DNA of 64,000 bases from Corynebacterium glyciniphilum AJ 3170 (GTDB lineage Bacteria > Actinomycetota > Actinomycetes > Mycobacteriales > Mycobacteriaceae): contig NZ_VDYZ01000003.1 in assembly GCF_007673095.1 (NCBI RefSeq), positions 1-64,000 on the forward strand, in the 5' to 3' direction. Positions 7,117-15,747 of this stretch are shown one piece after another. Every line of letters starts with the position of its first letter. Position 1 is the first letter of the stretch. A program made the position numbers and the translations under genes. The notes under the pieces were generated by a model. It was not told the DNA's origin, ran no database searches, and worked only from the letters and a program-made list of their open reading frames with translations.

Positions 7117-8607
7117 TTACTCCGTGGCGGCGTACGGCGTGACCGCGCGGGCCGCACGCAGGCGGGCGAGAGTGGACTCCTTCCCCAGCAGCTCCATCGA
7201 CTCGAAGAGCGGCGGCGAGACCGCGGCCCCGGAAACCGCCACCCGCAGGGCCCCGTAGGCCTTGCGCGGCTTGAGTTCCATCGACTCGATCAACCTGGAC
7301 GACAGAGCAGCCTCGATCGTATCGGTGACGAACTCCCCGTCCCCGATCCGCTCGATCTCCTCGATGGCGGCATCAAGGACCTCGACCGCGTCGTCCTTGA
7401 GATTCTTCTTCGCCGACTTGGGGTCGAGCTCGAGGTCCTCGTCCGCGGTAACCAGGAAACGCAACAGGCCGTCCGCGTCACTGAGGGTCTTGATCCTGGT
7501 CTGCACCAGGTCTGCGGCGAAGGCGAACTTGTCGGACGGATAGTCCGTCGGGAACCCCTTGTACTCCTCCAGGTAGCTGCGCAGCCGCCCGGTGAAGTCC
7601 TCCAGATCCAGCAGGCGGATGTGGTCGGCGTTGAGTGCTTCGAGCTTCTTCTGGTCGAACCGGGCCGGGTTGGGCTTGACGTCCGCGACGTCGAAGTTCG
7701 CCACCAGCTGATCGACGCCGAAGACGTCCTCATCTGCCGACAGGGACCAGCCCAGCAGGGAGAGGTAGTTCAGCATGCCCTCCGGGATGATGCCGTTGTC
7801 CCGGTGGTTGAACAGGTTGGACTCCGGATCACGCTTCGACAGTTTCTTGTTGCCCTCGCCCATGACGAACGGCAGGTGGCCGAAGGTGGGGGTCGCCTCG
7901 GCGATACCGATGCGCACCAGGGCCTCGTACAGTGCGAGCTGACGGGGGGTCGAGGGCAGCAGGTCCTCACCACGCAGCACGTGGGTGATGCGCATCAGGG
8001 CGTCGTCGACCGGATTGACCAGGGTGTAGAGCGGCTGGCCGTTGGACCGCGCGACCACGAAGTCCGGCACCGTCGTCCCGTCGACGACCATGTCACCGCG
8101 GACGAGGTCAGTCCAGGTCCAGGACTTCTGCGGCATACGCAGCCGCCATACCGGGGAGCGTCCCTCTGCCTCGAAGGCGGCGATCTGCTCGGGGGTCAGG
8201 TCGCGGTCGAAGTTGTCGTATCCCAGCTTCGGGTCGCGTCCGGCCGCGCGGTGGCGCTCCTCGACCTCGTCGGCGGTCGAGTATGCCGGGTAGACGTCGC
8301 CGGACGCCTTGAGCTTCTCGAGGACCTCCGTGTAGATCTCCATACGCTGCGACTGCCGGTAGGGGCCGTGCGGACCTCCGGGCTCCCCGACCCCCTCGTC
8401 CCAGTCCAGGCCGAGCCAGGTCAGGGAGTCGACGATCGCCTCGTAGGACTCCTCGGAGTCACGGGCGGCGTCAGTGTCCTCGATCCGGAACACCAGCTTG
8501 CCGCCGGTGTGCCGGGCGTAGGCCCAGTTGAACAGTGCGGTGCGGACCATGCCGACGTGCGGGGTCCCGGTCGGCGAGGGGCAGAAACGTACGCGTACTT
8601 CACTCAT
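7117..8607 (-). CDS. gltX: Glutamyl-tRNA synthetase
   Basis: Class I aminoacyl-tRNA synthetase, 496 residues, the usual length. The HIGH-type motif is in SPTGTPHVG (residues 11-19), the KMSKS-type motif is KKLSKRD near residue 256, and FRIEDTD is the typical amino-acid-site motif. It charges tRNA-Glu and, in organisms that lack GlnRS, also tRNA-Gln. The nearby tRNA-Glu and tRNA-Gln genes and the distant gatB fit the indirect Gln-tRNA route. It follows a TIM-barrel gene by 11 nt on the same strand and is probably co-transcribed with it. Confidence 0.97.
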   Translation of the reverse strand: MSEVRVRFCPSPTGTPHVGMVRTALFNWAYARHTGGKLVFRIEDTDAARDSEESYEAIVDSLTWLGLDWDEGVGEPGGPHGPYRQSQRMEIYTEVLEKLKASGDVYPAYSTADEVEERHRAAGRDPKLGYDNFDRDLTPEQIAAFEAEGRSPVWRLRMPQKSWTWTDLVRGDMVVDGTTVPDFVVARSNGQPLYTLVNPVDDALMRITHVLRGEDLLPSTPRQLALYEALVRIGIAEATPTFGHLPFVMGEGNKKLSKRDPESNLFNHRDNGIIPEGMLNYLSLLGWSLSADEDVFGVDQLVANFDVADVKPNPARFDQKKLEALNADHIRLLDLEDFTGRLRSYLEEYKGFPTDYPSDKFAFAADLVQTRIKTLSDADGLLRFLVTADEDLELDPKSAKKNLKDDAVEVLDAAIEEIERIGDGEFVTDTIEAALSSRLIESMELKPRKAYGALRVAVSGAAVSPPLFESMELLGKESTLARLRAARAVTPYAATE

Positions 8608-8618
8608 GGTGCCCTATT

Positions 8619-9374
8619 TCACCACATCCACTCGCCCGCCACGTCGCCGGAGTACCCGGCGGAGCGCAGCGCACCCACCCAATCCTCCAGCGGCAGCCCG
8701 CCGCTGCCCGGCGCACCACGACCGGGTTCGTCGGCGATCTGGACATGCGCCGGGAACACCGCATCATCGTCGTCCCCGTCTCCCGGCTTTCCCAGAGTGT
8801 CCAACCACTCCGAGACATCGTCGGTCTGGTTGAGGTGCCACAAGTCAGCCAGTAAGGCGGTGTTGGAGATACTGCTGATCACGGCACGTGCGTCAGCGAC
8901 GGTGGCGATCGGGTAGTCGTCCACCCCGGAACTCGGCTCGATCAGGACGGTCCCCTGCCCCCGCCCTCCCGCGGTGTGCGCCACCGCGGCGATGTTGTCG
9001 AGTTGGTCGGGGCCGAGCTTGCGACCTCCCCTGCCGACCAGCAGGTTGAAACGGTCGGCCCCGGTGGCCTCTGCGAGTCTGGACATCGCGTCGACGTGCC
9101 GCCGGCTCAAGGGACGCTCGTGTAACACGCCCCGGTCCCCGGCCGCGGTGTCACCACCCCAGTAGTTCACGGCGGTCAGGGTGAGTTCCCGGCGCTTCAG
9201 CTCACCCACCAGGTCGTCGATCTCGCGGTCGGCGGGCTCGGGGGTGGTCCAGGGCCACCACAGCTCAATCCTGTCCAGGCCGAGGGCCCCGGCCCGGTCC
9301 AGGTCAGGGTCGCCCGGCGGCCTGCCGATTGAGCAGTTCACTGAGGTCACCATGGCGGTCAGTTCCGATGACAT
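8619..9374 (-). CDS. Sugar phosphate isomerase/epimerase-like TIM-barrel protein
   Basis: A 251-residue protein resembling the AP-endonuclease-2-type TIM barrel of hydroxypyruvate isomerases and sugar epimerases. Visible landmarks are TSVNCSIG at the N-terminus, GADRFNLLVGRGG near residue 105-120, VLIEPSSG near 145 with a likely metal-binding Glu, LLADLWHLNQ near 180, and VQIADEPGRGAPGSG near 215. The last two match the metal and active-site loops of the family. The substrate is unknown. ATG 9374 has a purine-rich stretch upstream; ATG 9353 is an alternative. It heads the gltX transcript and is divergent from an SDR gene. Confidence 0.75.
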   Translation of the reverse strand: MSSELTAMVTSVNCSIGRPPGDPDLDRAGALGLDRIELWWPWTTPEPADREIDDLVGELKRRELTLTAVNYWGGDTAAGDRGVLHERPLSRRHVDAMSRLAEATGADRFNLLVGRGGRKLGPDQLDNIAAVAHTAGGRGQGTVLIEPSSGVDDYPIATVADARAVISSISNTALLADLWHLNQTDDVSEWLDTLGKPGDGDDDDAVFPAHVQIADEPGRGAPGSGGLPLEDWVGALRSAGYSGDVAGEWMW

Positions 9375-9472
9375 GCTCTCGTCTCCGTTCTCCCGGGGTA
9401 CTCCACCGGGGTGGTTACCGGTTATCCCAATCTACCGTCCTCAGGCGTTCCGGATCGGCGAGAATAGTCGGC

Positions 9473-10231
9473 ATGACTGGTTCAGAGACCCCACTGCACA
9501 CTGACAACCCTCTCGCCGCCCGCACCGTCGTCATCACCGGTGCCGGCGGTGGGCTCGGCCGGACCTTCGCTGTTGCTCTGGCGGACGCCGGTTGGACCGT
9601 CGCCGCCCTGGGCCGTACACGACGGACGCTCGAGGAGACCGTGGCCGCCTGCCCGGGTGAGGGTCACCTCGCCGTCCCGTGCGATGTGACCGACCGGCAG
9701 TCCGTCGCCGCCGCCTTCGACCATGTCACCGCGGAATCCGGACGACTCGATCTTCTGGTGAACAACGCCGGCGTCCCTGGTCCCACCGGTCGCATCGACA
9801 CCGTCGACCCCGGGGACGTCGAGACGACACTGCGCACCAATTTCACCGGAACCCTCCTCTGCACCCGGGCCGCCTTCGCCTGGATGGCGGCCCACGGCGG
9901 TGGACGGATCATCAACAACGGGTCCATCGCCGCACACGCCCCACGTGCGGGCGCTGCCGCCTACGCCGCGTCCAAGGCCGCAGTGGCGTCGCTGACGGTG
10001 TCGACGGCGTTGGACGGCCGCGACGTGGGGATCACCGCCACCGAACTCGATATCGGGAATGCCCGCACCGCTCTCCTGGACACGTTCACCACGAATGCCG
10101 CACCCGAACCTACCTTCGATGCCACGGAAGCGGCCCGACTGCTGGTCAGCGTGGCAGGGATGCCGGCTGACGTCTGTGTGGACCGGGTGACGGTGACAGC
10201 CGCCGGGATGCCGTACCTCGGCCGCGGTTGA
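9473..10231 (+). CDS. SDR-family NAD(P)-dependent oxidoreductase
   Basis: Classical short-chain dehydrogenase of 252 residues. The cofactor motif TGAGGGLG is at about residues 22-29, NNAG near 95, and the catalytic Ser (NNGSIA) and YAASK pair near 145-170 are all intact. The substrate is unknown. The next gene encodes isochorismate synthase; a dihydroxybenzoate-forming (EntA-like) role is conceivable but nothing in the protein requires it. The start at 9473 gives a typical 20-residue lead to the Rossmann fold, with a GAGAAT -10-like box just upstream. Confidence 0.85.
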   Translation: MTGSETPLHTDNPLAARTVVITGAGGGLGRTFAVALADAGWTVAALGRTRRTLEETVAACPGEGHLAVPCDVTDRQSVAAAFDHVTAESGRLDLLVNNAGVPGPTGRIDTVDPGDVETTLRTNFTGTLLCTRAAFAWMAAHGGGRIINNGSIAAHAPRAGAAAYAASKAAVASLTVSTALDGRDVGITATELDIGNARTALLDTFTTNAAPEPTFDATEAARLLVSVAGMPADVCVDRVTVTAAGMPYLGRG

Positions 10232-10307
10232 GTGCGCTGGCACGCGTAGCCGCACATGTGGGGCGAGCAATTTCAGTTTGTTTCTCCCCCCTGGGTACGG
10301 TGGCTGT

Positions 10308-11450
10308 GTGATCAATAACGATCGCCCGTCAACAGCGCCGGACTTTCTCCTTTCCCGCGCGTCGGGCAGCATCCGCACTCAGGGGACACGCGCGTCCTAC
10401 CCCGATCCGTTCGAGGCTGCCACGGCACTGCGCGACGGCAGCGCGCGACTCGTCGTCGGCGCCGTCCCCTTCGACACCGGCAACCGCGCCGCACTGACGG
10501 TTCCCGGCACCGTGATCGAAACCGAAGGCCCGTTGGAACCACCCGCCCACTACCGTGGCCGGGATCTCGGCGACCGGCTCGAGGTGGTCAACGTCCACCC
10601 GTTGAGCAGCTCCGAGGAACACCAGTCCACAGTGGCGGCGGCCATCGAGACGATGCACAACACGACGCTGCGCAAGGTGGTGCTGGCCCGGGCCGTCGAC
10701 ATCGAGTTCGCCGAGGAGGTTGATCCTCTCCTCATCGCCGCCCGGCTCATCGACCTGTCCGCGCACCGGGACGGTTTCGCGGTGGACCTGTCCGCCACCG
10801 GACGTTCGGATGACCGCGGGACCATGCTGGTGGGCTCCTCCCCTGAGGTACTGATCCGCAGGCGCGGCACCACCGTCGAAGCGCGTCCACTGGCCGGCTC
10901 CGCCGCCCGTCTCGCGGACCGGCAGGCCGACGAGACCATGGGTCGGATGCTGCGGGACTCCACCAAGGATCTCACCGAACACGAACTGGTCGTGGACCAC
11001 TACCGGCAGGTGCTCAGTGGTGTGTGTTCCGAGCTCTCCATCCCGGACGCACCCGAGTTGATCAAGACCAATGAGATGTGGCACCTCGCCACCCCGGTGC
11101 GTGGCACGCTGCCGGACCTGAACTTCTCGGCCCTTGACCTCGCGCTGATGCTTCACCCCACACCTGCGGTCGGCGGCACGCCCACTGACGACGCCATCGG
11201 CATCATCAACGAGGTCGAGGAACCCCGTTGCTTCTACGCCGGATTCGTCGGGTGGTGCAATGACGACGGCGACGGCGAGTACATGGTGAGTATCCGCTGT
11301 GCCGAGGTCGCCGGAGCCACAGCGAGGGCGTGGGCCGGCGGTGGCGTCATCGCCTCGTCCTCCCCCGCCGCGGAGGCGGCGGAGACGACCGCGAAACTGC
11401 AGACCGCGTTGCGGGCGCTCAATGTACCCGCCGCAATGCGCGCGGTCTGA
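10308..11450 (+). CDS. Isochorismate synthase
   Basis: Chorismate-utilising enzyme of the EntC/MenF/DhbC family, 380 residues, converting chorismate to isochorismate for menaquinone or a catecholate siderophore. The conserved C-terminal half is clear: VLARAVDIEF, SSPEVLIRR, TKDLTEHELVVDHY, then LHPTPAVGGTP and the Mg/substrate-binding stretch EPRCFYAGFVGW through VSIRCAEV. GTG 10308 is 6 nt after a TACGGT -10 box (10296-10301), so the mRNA is probably leaderless. The only possible pathway neighbour is the SDR gene 76 nt upstream. The choice between entC and menF cannot be made here. Confidence 0.88.
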   Translation: MINNDRPSTAPDFLLSRASGSIRTQGTRASYPDPFEAATALRDGSARLVVGAVPFDTGNRAALTVPGTVIETEGPLEPPAHYRGRDLGDRLEVVNVHPLSSSEEHQSTVAAAIETMHNTTLRKVVLARAVDIEFAEEVDPLLIAARLIDLSAHRDGFAVDLSATGRSDDRGTMLVGSSPEVLIRRRGTTVEARPLAGSAARLADRQADETMGRMLRDSTKDLTEHELVVDHYRQVLSGVCSELSIPDAPELIKTNEMWHLATPVRGTLPDLNFSALDLALMLHPTPAVGGTPTDDAIGIINEVEEPRCFYAGFVGWCNDDGDGEYMVSIRCAEVAGATARAWAGGGVIASSSPAAEAAETTAKLQTALRALNVPAAMRAV

Positions 11451-11473
11451 GCCCCCGAGTTCCCCCGGATTGA

Positions 11474-11496
11474 TTCCCGCCCCCTCAGGACGGGAA
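11474..11496. terminator. Short hairpin between convergent isochorismate synthase and FAH genes
   Basis: TTCCCG pairs with CGGGAA around an 11-nt loop in the 50-nt gap between two convergent stops. The position suits bidirectional termination, but the stem is short and lacks a T run. Confidence 0.4.
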
Positions 11497-11500
11497 CGGG

Positions 11501-12307
11501 TCAGTACGCCTCGATGGGGTTGACCAGGTGGCCGAGGCCGGGGATCTCGATGTCGATGGTGTCACCCGGGAGCATCTCGGCCGTGCCGGCCGGCGAACCG
11601 GTGCAGATCACGTCTCCCGGCAGCAGCGTGAAGGCCTGTGAGACCCACTCCACGATCTCCGGGATGGACTTGATCATCTGGTCCGAGTTGGAGTCCTGCT
11701 TGGTCTCCGTCTCCCCGTCATGGGTCAGGTGGGCCTTGATCGGCAGGTCCGTCAGGTCGGTGAAGTCCAGGTCGGTCTCGATCCACGGGCCCAACGGGCA
11801 GAAGCTGTCCAGCCCCTTGGCACGCGACCATTGGCCGTCGGCGAACTGCAGGTCACGCGAGGAGACGTCGTTGACGATCGTGAAACCGAGCACGACGTTC
11901 TTCCAGTCGTCCCGCTTGACGTCCTTGCACGGCTTGCCGATGACGATGGCCAGTTCGCCCTCGAACTCCACGCGGGTCGCCCACTCCGGCTTCCGGATCG
12001 GCGCACCGGTACCCACGACGGCTGTCGGCGGCTTCAGGAAGAGCGTCGGCGGCAGGTGCTCCGCGGACTTGTTGAAGACCTCCTTGACGTGGTCGGCGTA
12101 GTTACGTCCCACGGCGACGACCTTGGAGGGCAGGATCGGGGCCAGCAGACGGACGTCCTCGAACCTCCAGGTCCGTCCAGTGAACTCAGGCTCCCCGAAA
12201 GGGTGGCCGGCGATCTCACGGCAGGTTGCCCCGGTCCCGTCGGCCTCTCCCCCCTCCAGTGCCACGAAGGCCATACCTTCAGGGTGTGCGATGCGCGAAA
12301 TTCTCAT
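11501..12307 (-). CDS. Fumarylacetoacetate hydrolase (FAH) family protein
   Basis: A 268-residue enzyme of the FAH superfamily: hydrolases, decarboxylases and isomerases of 2-keto acid intermediates, Mg-dependent. The metal-binding pattern is visible in VEFEGELAIVIGK (with its two Glu residues) and in TIVNDVSSRDLQ; FLKPPTAVVG and VICTGSPAG are further signatures. The family member cannot be fixed; many genomes annotate it as a 2-hydroxyhepta-2,4-diene-1,7-dioate isomerase. ATG 12307 is preferred because TAAGCT lies 8 nt upstream; an in-frame GTG at 12313 is nearly equivalent. A homologue sits near gltX in C. glutamicum as I recall. Confidence 0.88.
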   Translation of the reverse strand: MRISRIAHPEGMAFVALEGGEADGTGATCREIAGHPFGEPEFTGRTWRFEDVRLLAPILPSKVVAVGRNYADHVKEVFNKSAEHLPPTLFLKPPTAVVGTGAPIRKPEWATRVEFEGELAIVIGKPCKDVKRDDWKNVVLGFTIVNDVSSRDLQFADGQWSRAKGLDSFCPLGPWIETDLDFTDLTDLPIKAHLTHDGETETKQDSNSDQMIKSIPEIVEWVSQAFTLLPGDVICTGSPAGTAEMLPGDTIDIEIPGLGHLVNPIEAY

Positions 12308-12365
12308 GGTCACTTAGCTTACAGCGGAAAACAGGGGCCGCTGAGACCGCCCCCGTCTGTGATCT

Positions 12366-13043
12366 CTATACCTGTGCGGACCTCAACGTCGAATAGGGTG
12401 AGCGGCCGTTCGCCGGTGAGGTCATCGCGAGAAACAGCTCCGCACAGGACAAGGCGTCGGTGACCGCGCGGTGCGGTGGGTAGGACGGCAGACCGTAACG
12501 GTCCCGGATCCGCGGCAGGCGCAGGTCCTCACCCCGGGGTTGGACGGAGTCGCGTTCCATCCGCCGTCGTTCCAGCGCATAGGTGTCCAGGGTGGGGACG
12601 ACAAGCCGCGCACCGAAGACAGACCGGCACGCCGCGGAGAGGAAGTCTTCCTCGATCAGGGAGAAGTGCGCCAGCATCACCCGTCCCCGCAGTGCGTCAA
12701 GCAGTTCTCCGAGAGCGTCCGCCAGCGGCATGCCGGCATCGACCATGTCATCGGTCAGACCGTGCACCGTGGCGGACTGACCGACACCGTCACCGTCGTC
12801 CTGCGGGCCGGAGATGACCACCTCCCGGGCACCCGACAGGACGATCCGTCGTCCGTCCATCGGCACCCAGCCGATCGACAACAGGCGGTCGGTGGTCAGG
12901 TCGAGCCCGGTCGCTTCGACGTCCACCGCGAGAACCGGAAGATCGTCCAGCGGGGTGGAGCCCGAAGGCGGCGCCACCGTGTAGAAATCAGCGAGTGCTC
13001 CGGTGGCGCGGCGTTTCTCCCACAGTCTGCGCAGCAGGCTCAT
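12366..13043 (-). CDS. DEDDh 3'-5' exonuclease (DnaQ-like)
   Basis: A 225-residue exonuclease of the Pol III epsilon type. The ExoI motif is DVEATGLD (residues about 40-47), ExoII is around MLAHFSLIEEDF (about 120), and the ExoIII His/Asp pair is HRAVTDALS (about 195). It has no polymerase or helicase domain. Its start overlaps the stop of the upstream cNMP/CBS nucleotidyltransferase gene by 4 nt, so the two are translationally coupled. I recall the same pairing in other bacteria, suggesting a shared pathway, perhaps turnover of a nucleotide or small RNA; that role is inference. Confidence 0.88.
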   Translation of the reverse strand: MSLLRRLWEKRRATGALADFYTVAPPSGSTPLDDLPVLAVDVEATGLDLTTDRLLSIGWVPMDGRRIVLSGAREVVISGPQDDGDGVGQSATVHGLTDDMVDAGMPLADALGELLDALRGRVMLAHFSLIEEDFLSAACRSVFGARLVVPTLDTYALERRRMERDSVQPRGEDLRLPRIRDRYGLPSYPPHRAVTDALSCAELFLAMTSPANGRSPYSTLRSAQV

Positions 13044-15004
13044 GTGTTCCTCACCGGGTACTTGACGGCCAGCGATGTCTGGATGCTCTTGATGATGCCG
13101 AAGGCGTCACGGAGATTCTCGCGGTCGAGCTTCCCGAGGGAATCCGGGTCGATGCGGTAGTCCGCCTCACCTCCGCTGCGGAGCTGGCTGGCCTGGTGGC
13201 GCAGGGACAGTGACTTGAGGAAGTTGAAGGCCTCCGTCAGGTCTCGGGCGGCTTTCTGGGTGAGCACCCCGGTGGACGGCGCCTGGGCGAGCCGCTGATG
13301 GGTCCCCACCGCCTTCACCCCGCCCATCAGAGCGTACAACCGGGCGATCTGGACGATCGGGGCGGTTCCGCCGGCTTTGACGTCGAGGGTGTTGCGGTAG
13401 TCACCGCCACGCTGGACGACCAGACCGCGGAAGATGCCGAGGGGAGTCTCCTTGCGGGCCACCAGGGCAGCCAGGCGGGCGTGGAACCGTGAGGAACTGC
13501 GCGCCAGCGCCACCGAATAGCGGTGGACCTGGTCGGCGAGTTCGCGGGCGCCGTAGATCGGACGCATGTCGAAGAAGGTCTGCGCGTGCAGCAGTGCATC
13601 CGGGTTCGGCGCGGTGACCCAGGTGTGGAAGGAATCCTTCCACTGGTCCACCGTCATCCTCCACGCCGGGTTCATCGCCATCATGTCGCCCGGGCACAGC
13701 CGCTGTCCGGCCTCACTGAGACCGGTGCAGACCATCCGTCCGAGTTCCGCGAAGTACTCGCCGTGACGATCCTCGTCGTAGGAGTTGTGCAGGACCAGAC
13801 CGTTGTCCTGGTCGGAGGAGAAGCCGACCGCGCGGCGGGCCTGGGACCCGATCACGATAAAGGCGTACGGCACCGGAGGAGGACCGAGCTTCTCCTCCGT
13901 CAGCACCAGAAGCCGGCGCGCCAGAGAGTCCAGGCCGACGGTCAGGATCTCACTGACTTCCTCAGCTGATGCGCCTCTGCTGATGAAACCGCTGGTCATC
14001 TCCGCGGTGTCGTTGAAGATACTGCGCATCTGCTCGGTGTCCGTGGCCTTGGCGAGATCCGCGGTGAGGTAGATCGGGTCATTGCGCAGCGCACGCATGA
14101 TGTCCGACGCCGAGATCACACCGGTGACCCCGTCACCGCCACCGTCCAGACCGCCGACGACCGGCAGGTGGTGGACCCCCTGTTCACTCATCATCAGCAT
14201 CGCCTCGAAGGCGGTGGTGTCCGCCGTCGTCGAGAACGGATCCCGCGTCATGATGTCCGACACGGGGATGGCGGTCGACAACCCCTCGGCGAGGACCCGG
14301 TTCCGCAGGTCGCGGTCGGTGATGATGCCGACGAGCTCATTTCCTGACACCGACGGGAGTCCGGCCGTATCTGCCGTGCCGGCCGTATCTGCCGTGCCGG
14401 CTGTGTCTGCGGTGTCGGAGATGACCGGGAGGCAGGAGATCCCGTTCCCGCTCATCAACTTCGCCGCCTCCTGCACCGTGGCCTCACATCCCACGGACAC
14501 CGGATCCCGGTCCACCAGTTCGGAGACCCTGGTCCGCAGCGCGTCCGACCCGGACCGCACGCTCAGCCGCTCCGCGGCAGCCCGGATCCGTTCAGAAACA
14601 CCGGCGAAGTAGCGGGCCACCTCCGGGTTCCGTTCGATCAGCCCACGGACCTCCTCGCGCTCCATCGTCAGCAGGAGGCTGTCCTCCACCGCGATCATCG
14701 TGTACCGCGACGGTCCGGGTTCTGCACCGAACCCTCCCTTGGTCACGATGGTGGAGTGACCGAAGAACCGGCCGGCTCCCCGCCTGTCGAGCAGCACGTC
14801 CTGAGTGTCGAGGACGTCGACGGCACCTGAACGGATGACGTACAGCGTGTCGTTCGGCTGTCCGGCGGTGATGACCGTCTCGCCGCGCCGGACGTAGATG
14901 ATCTCCATCTTGCCGGGAAGCGAGTCCAGTTCCTCGTCCGGGAGATGACTGAAGGGCTCGTGCGCGCTGAGGAAGCGCCGGACCTCATCAAGTTCCACAC
15001 TCAT
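13040..15004 (-). CDS. cNMP-binding/CBS-domain protein with DUF294 nucleotidyltransferase-like domain
   Basis: A 654-residue cytosolic regulator. Domains in order: a cyclic-nucleotide-binding fold (about 15-135), a CBS pair (about 165-325), a GlnD-like nucleotidyltransferase domain (about 365-510) with GSQARRAVGFSSDQDNGL, in which the nucleotide-binding Gly-Ser and metal-binding Asp residues are present, and the DUF294 C-terminal helical domain. It probably senses cAMP or adenylates and modifies or binds a partner protein; the substrate is unknown. ATG 15004 has TAGACT 8 nt upstream (leaderless). An in-frame triplication of TADTAG lies between CBS strands. Confidence 0.88.
   Translation of the reverse strand: MSVELDEVRRFLSAHEPFSHLPDEELDSLPGKMEIIYVRRGETVITAGQPNDTLYVIRSGAVDVLDTQDVLLDRRGAGRFFGHSTIVTKGGFGAEPGPSRYTMIAVEDSLLLTMEREEVRGLIERNPEVARYFAGVSERIRAAAERLSVRSGSDALRTRVSELVDRDPVSVGCEATVQEAAKLMSGNGISCLPVISDTADTAGTADTAGTADTAGLPSVSGNELVGIITDRDLRNRVLAEGLSTAIPVSDIMTRDPFSTTADTTAFEAMLMMSEQGVHHLPVVGGLDGGGDGVTGVISASDIMRALRNDPIYLTADLAKATDTEQMRSIFNDTAEMTSGFISRGASAEEVSEILTVGLDSLARRLLVLTEEKLGPPPVPYAFIVIGSQARRAVGFSSDQDNGLVLHNSYDEDRHGEYFAELGRMVCTGLSEAGQRLCPGDMMAMNPAWRMTVDQWKDSFHTWVTAPNPDALLHAQTFFDMRPIYGARELADQVHRYSVALARSSSRFHARLAALVARKETPLGIFRGLVVQRGGDYRNTLDVKAGGTAPIVQIARLYALMGGVKAVGTHQRLAQAPSTGVLTQKAARDLTEAFNFLKSLSLRHQASQLRSGGEADYRIDPDSLGKLDRENLRDAFGIIKSIQTSLAVKYPVRNT
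14363..14416. repeat. Three tandem 18-bp in-frame repeats inside the CBS domain
   Basis: Units at 14363-14380, 14381-14398 (identical) and 14399-14416 (diverged). On the coding (minus) strand they encode repeats of the six-residue TADTAG type, inserted in a loop of the first CBS motif. The unit length keeps the frame, so copy number could vary without killing the protein. Confidence 0.9.
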
Positions 15005-15068
15005 GGTCAGCAAGTCTATGGGCCGGGTGCCGCACGCTGTCCCCTGCCAACCCCGAACCGGGGGTATA

Positions 15069-15082
15069 TGAAACAAGTTTCA
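15069..15082. promoter_or_regulatory. Perfect palindrome TGAAACAAGTTTCA upstream of the PadR gene
   Basis: Six-base arms TGAAAC/GTTTCA with AA between, in the 134-nt gap between the cNMP/CBS gene and the PadR regulator. PadR proteins normally bind palindromes at their own promoter, so this is the best operator candidate for the PadR-fadH unit. The assignment is inference. Confidence 0.55.
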
Positions 15083-15138
15083 CATCAATTCGTGTCCTAG
15101 TTCCCTCCGGCGGTGTGACGTGGATTACGCTGACGGAC

Positions 15139-15741
15139 ATGGCACTGGAACACGCGATCATGATCTCCCTGGCCGAACGGCCGGGAACTGGTTATGAGCT
15201 GGGACGACAGTTCGCCACATCTTTGGGCCACTTCTGGCCCGCAACCCGACAGCAGATCTACCGCACCCTGGCCCGCCTGCACGACGACGGACTGGTGACA
15301 TGTCGCGATGTCGCCCAGGACGGCAGGCCGGACAAGAAAATCTACACTCTCTCCCCCGCCGGCAGGACGGCGCTGCACACCTGGATCTCCGACCCGTCCG
15401 AGCTGATGAAGATCCGCGACGACCTCTCCGTGAAGATCCGCGGCGCCGAACACGGAGACCTCGACGACCTCCTCGTCGACATCGGGAGACACCGAGACGC
15501 CCACGAAGAACGGCTCCGCCTCTACCGCAGCTATGAGCGCACCCAGTACCCCGAAGTCGCCGGCACCACACCCGGCACCGAGGGGCCGGAAGAAACGGAG
15601 GGATCCATGGGTGTCCTCACCGGACGACGACTGCACCAGCACCTCGTCCTTCGTCTCGGTATCCGGCTCGAGGACAGCTTCGTGGACTGGTGCACCGAAG
15701 TACGTGACGCCCTCACCCACGACCACCGAGAAGGACAGTGA
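15139..15741 (+). CDS. PadR-family transcriptional regulator
   Basis: A 200-residue regulator. The N-terminal winged helix has the PadR pattern: ALEHAIMISLAERPGTGYEL, then the recognition region FWPATRQQIYRTLARLHDDGLV and the wing with DKKIYTLSPAGR. The C-terminal helical dimerisation domain follows to the end. ATG 15139 is preceded at 7 nt by TACGCT (15126-15131), a leaderless arrangement. The following FadH-like gene starts 6 nt after its stop, so it probably controls that operon. Confidence 0.88.
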   Translation: MALEHAIMISLAERPGTGYELGRQFATSLGHFWPATRQQIYRTLARLHDDGLVTCRDVAQDGRPDKKIYTLSPAGRTALHTWISDPSELMKIRDDLSVKIRGAEHGDLDDLLVDIGRHRDAHEERLRLYRSYERTQYPEVAGTTPGTEGPEETEGSMGVLTGRRLHQHLVLRLGIRLEDSFVDWCTEVRDALTHDHREGQ

Positions 15742-15747
15742 CCGACC

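Noticed and set aside
7006..8916. A 636-codon open frame on the plus strand
   Set aside because: It is antisense to gltX, which has complete synthetase motifs.
9473..11450. SDR plus isochorismate synthase as a siderophore operon
   Set aside because: No EntB/EntE/NRPS gene is nearby, each gene has its own -10 box, and the SDR is generic, so the pairing is not enough to claim it.
14363..14416. CRISPR-like repeat
   Set aside because: The units are directly adjacent without spacers and are in frame within a gene. No CRISPR array or cas gene was seen in the window.
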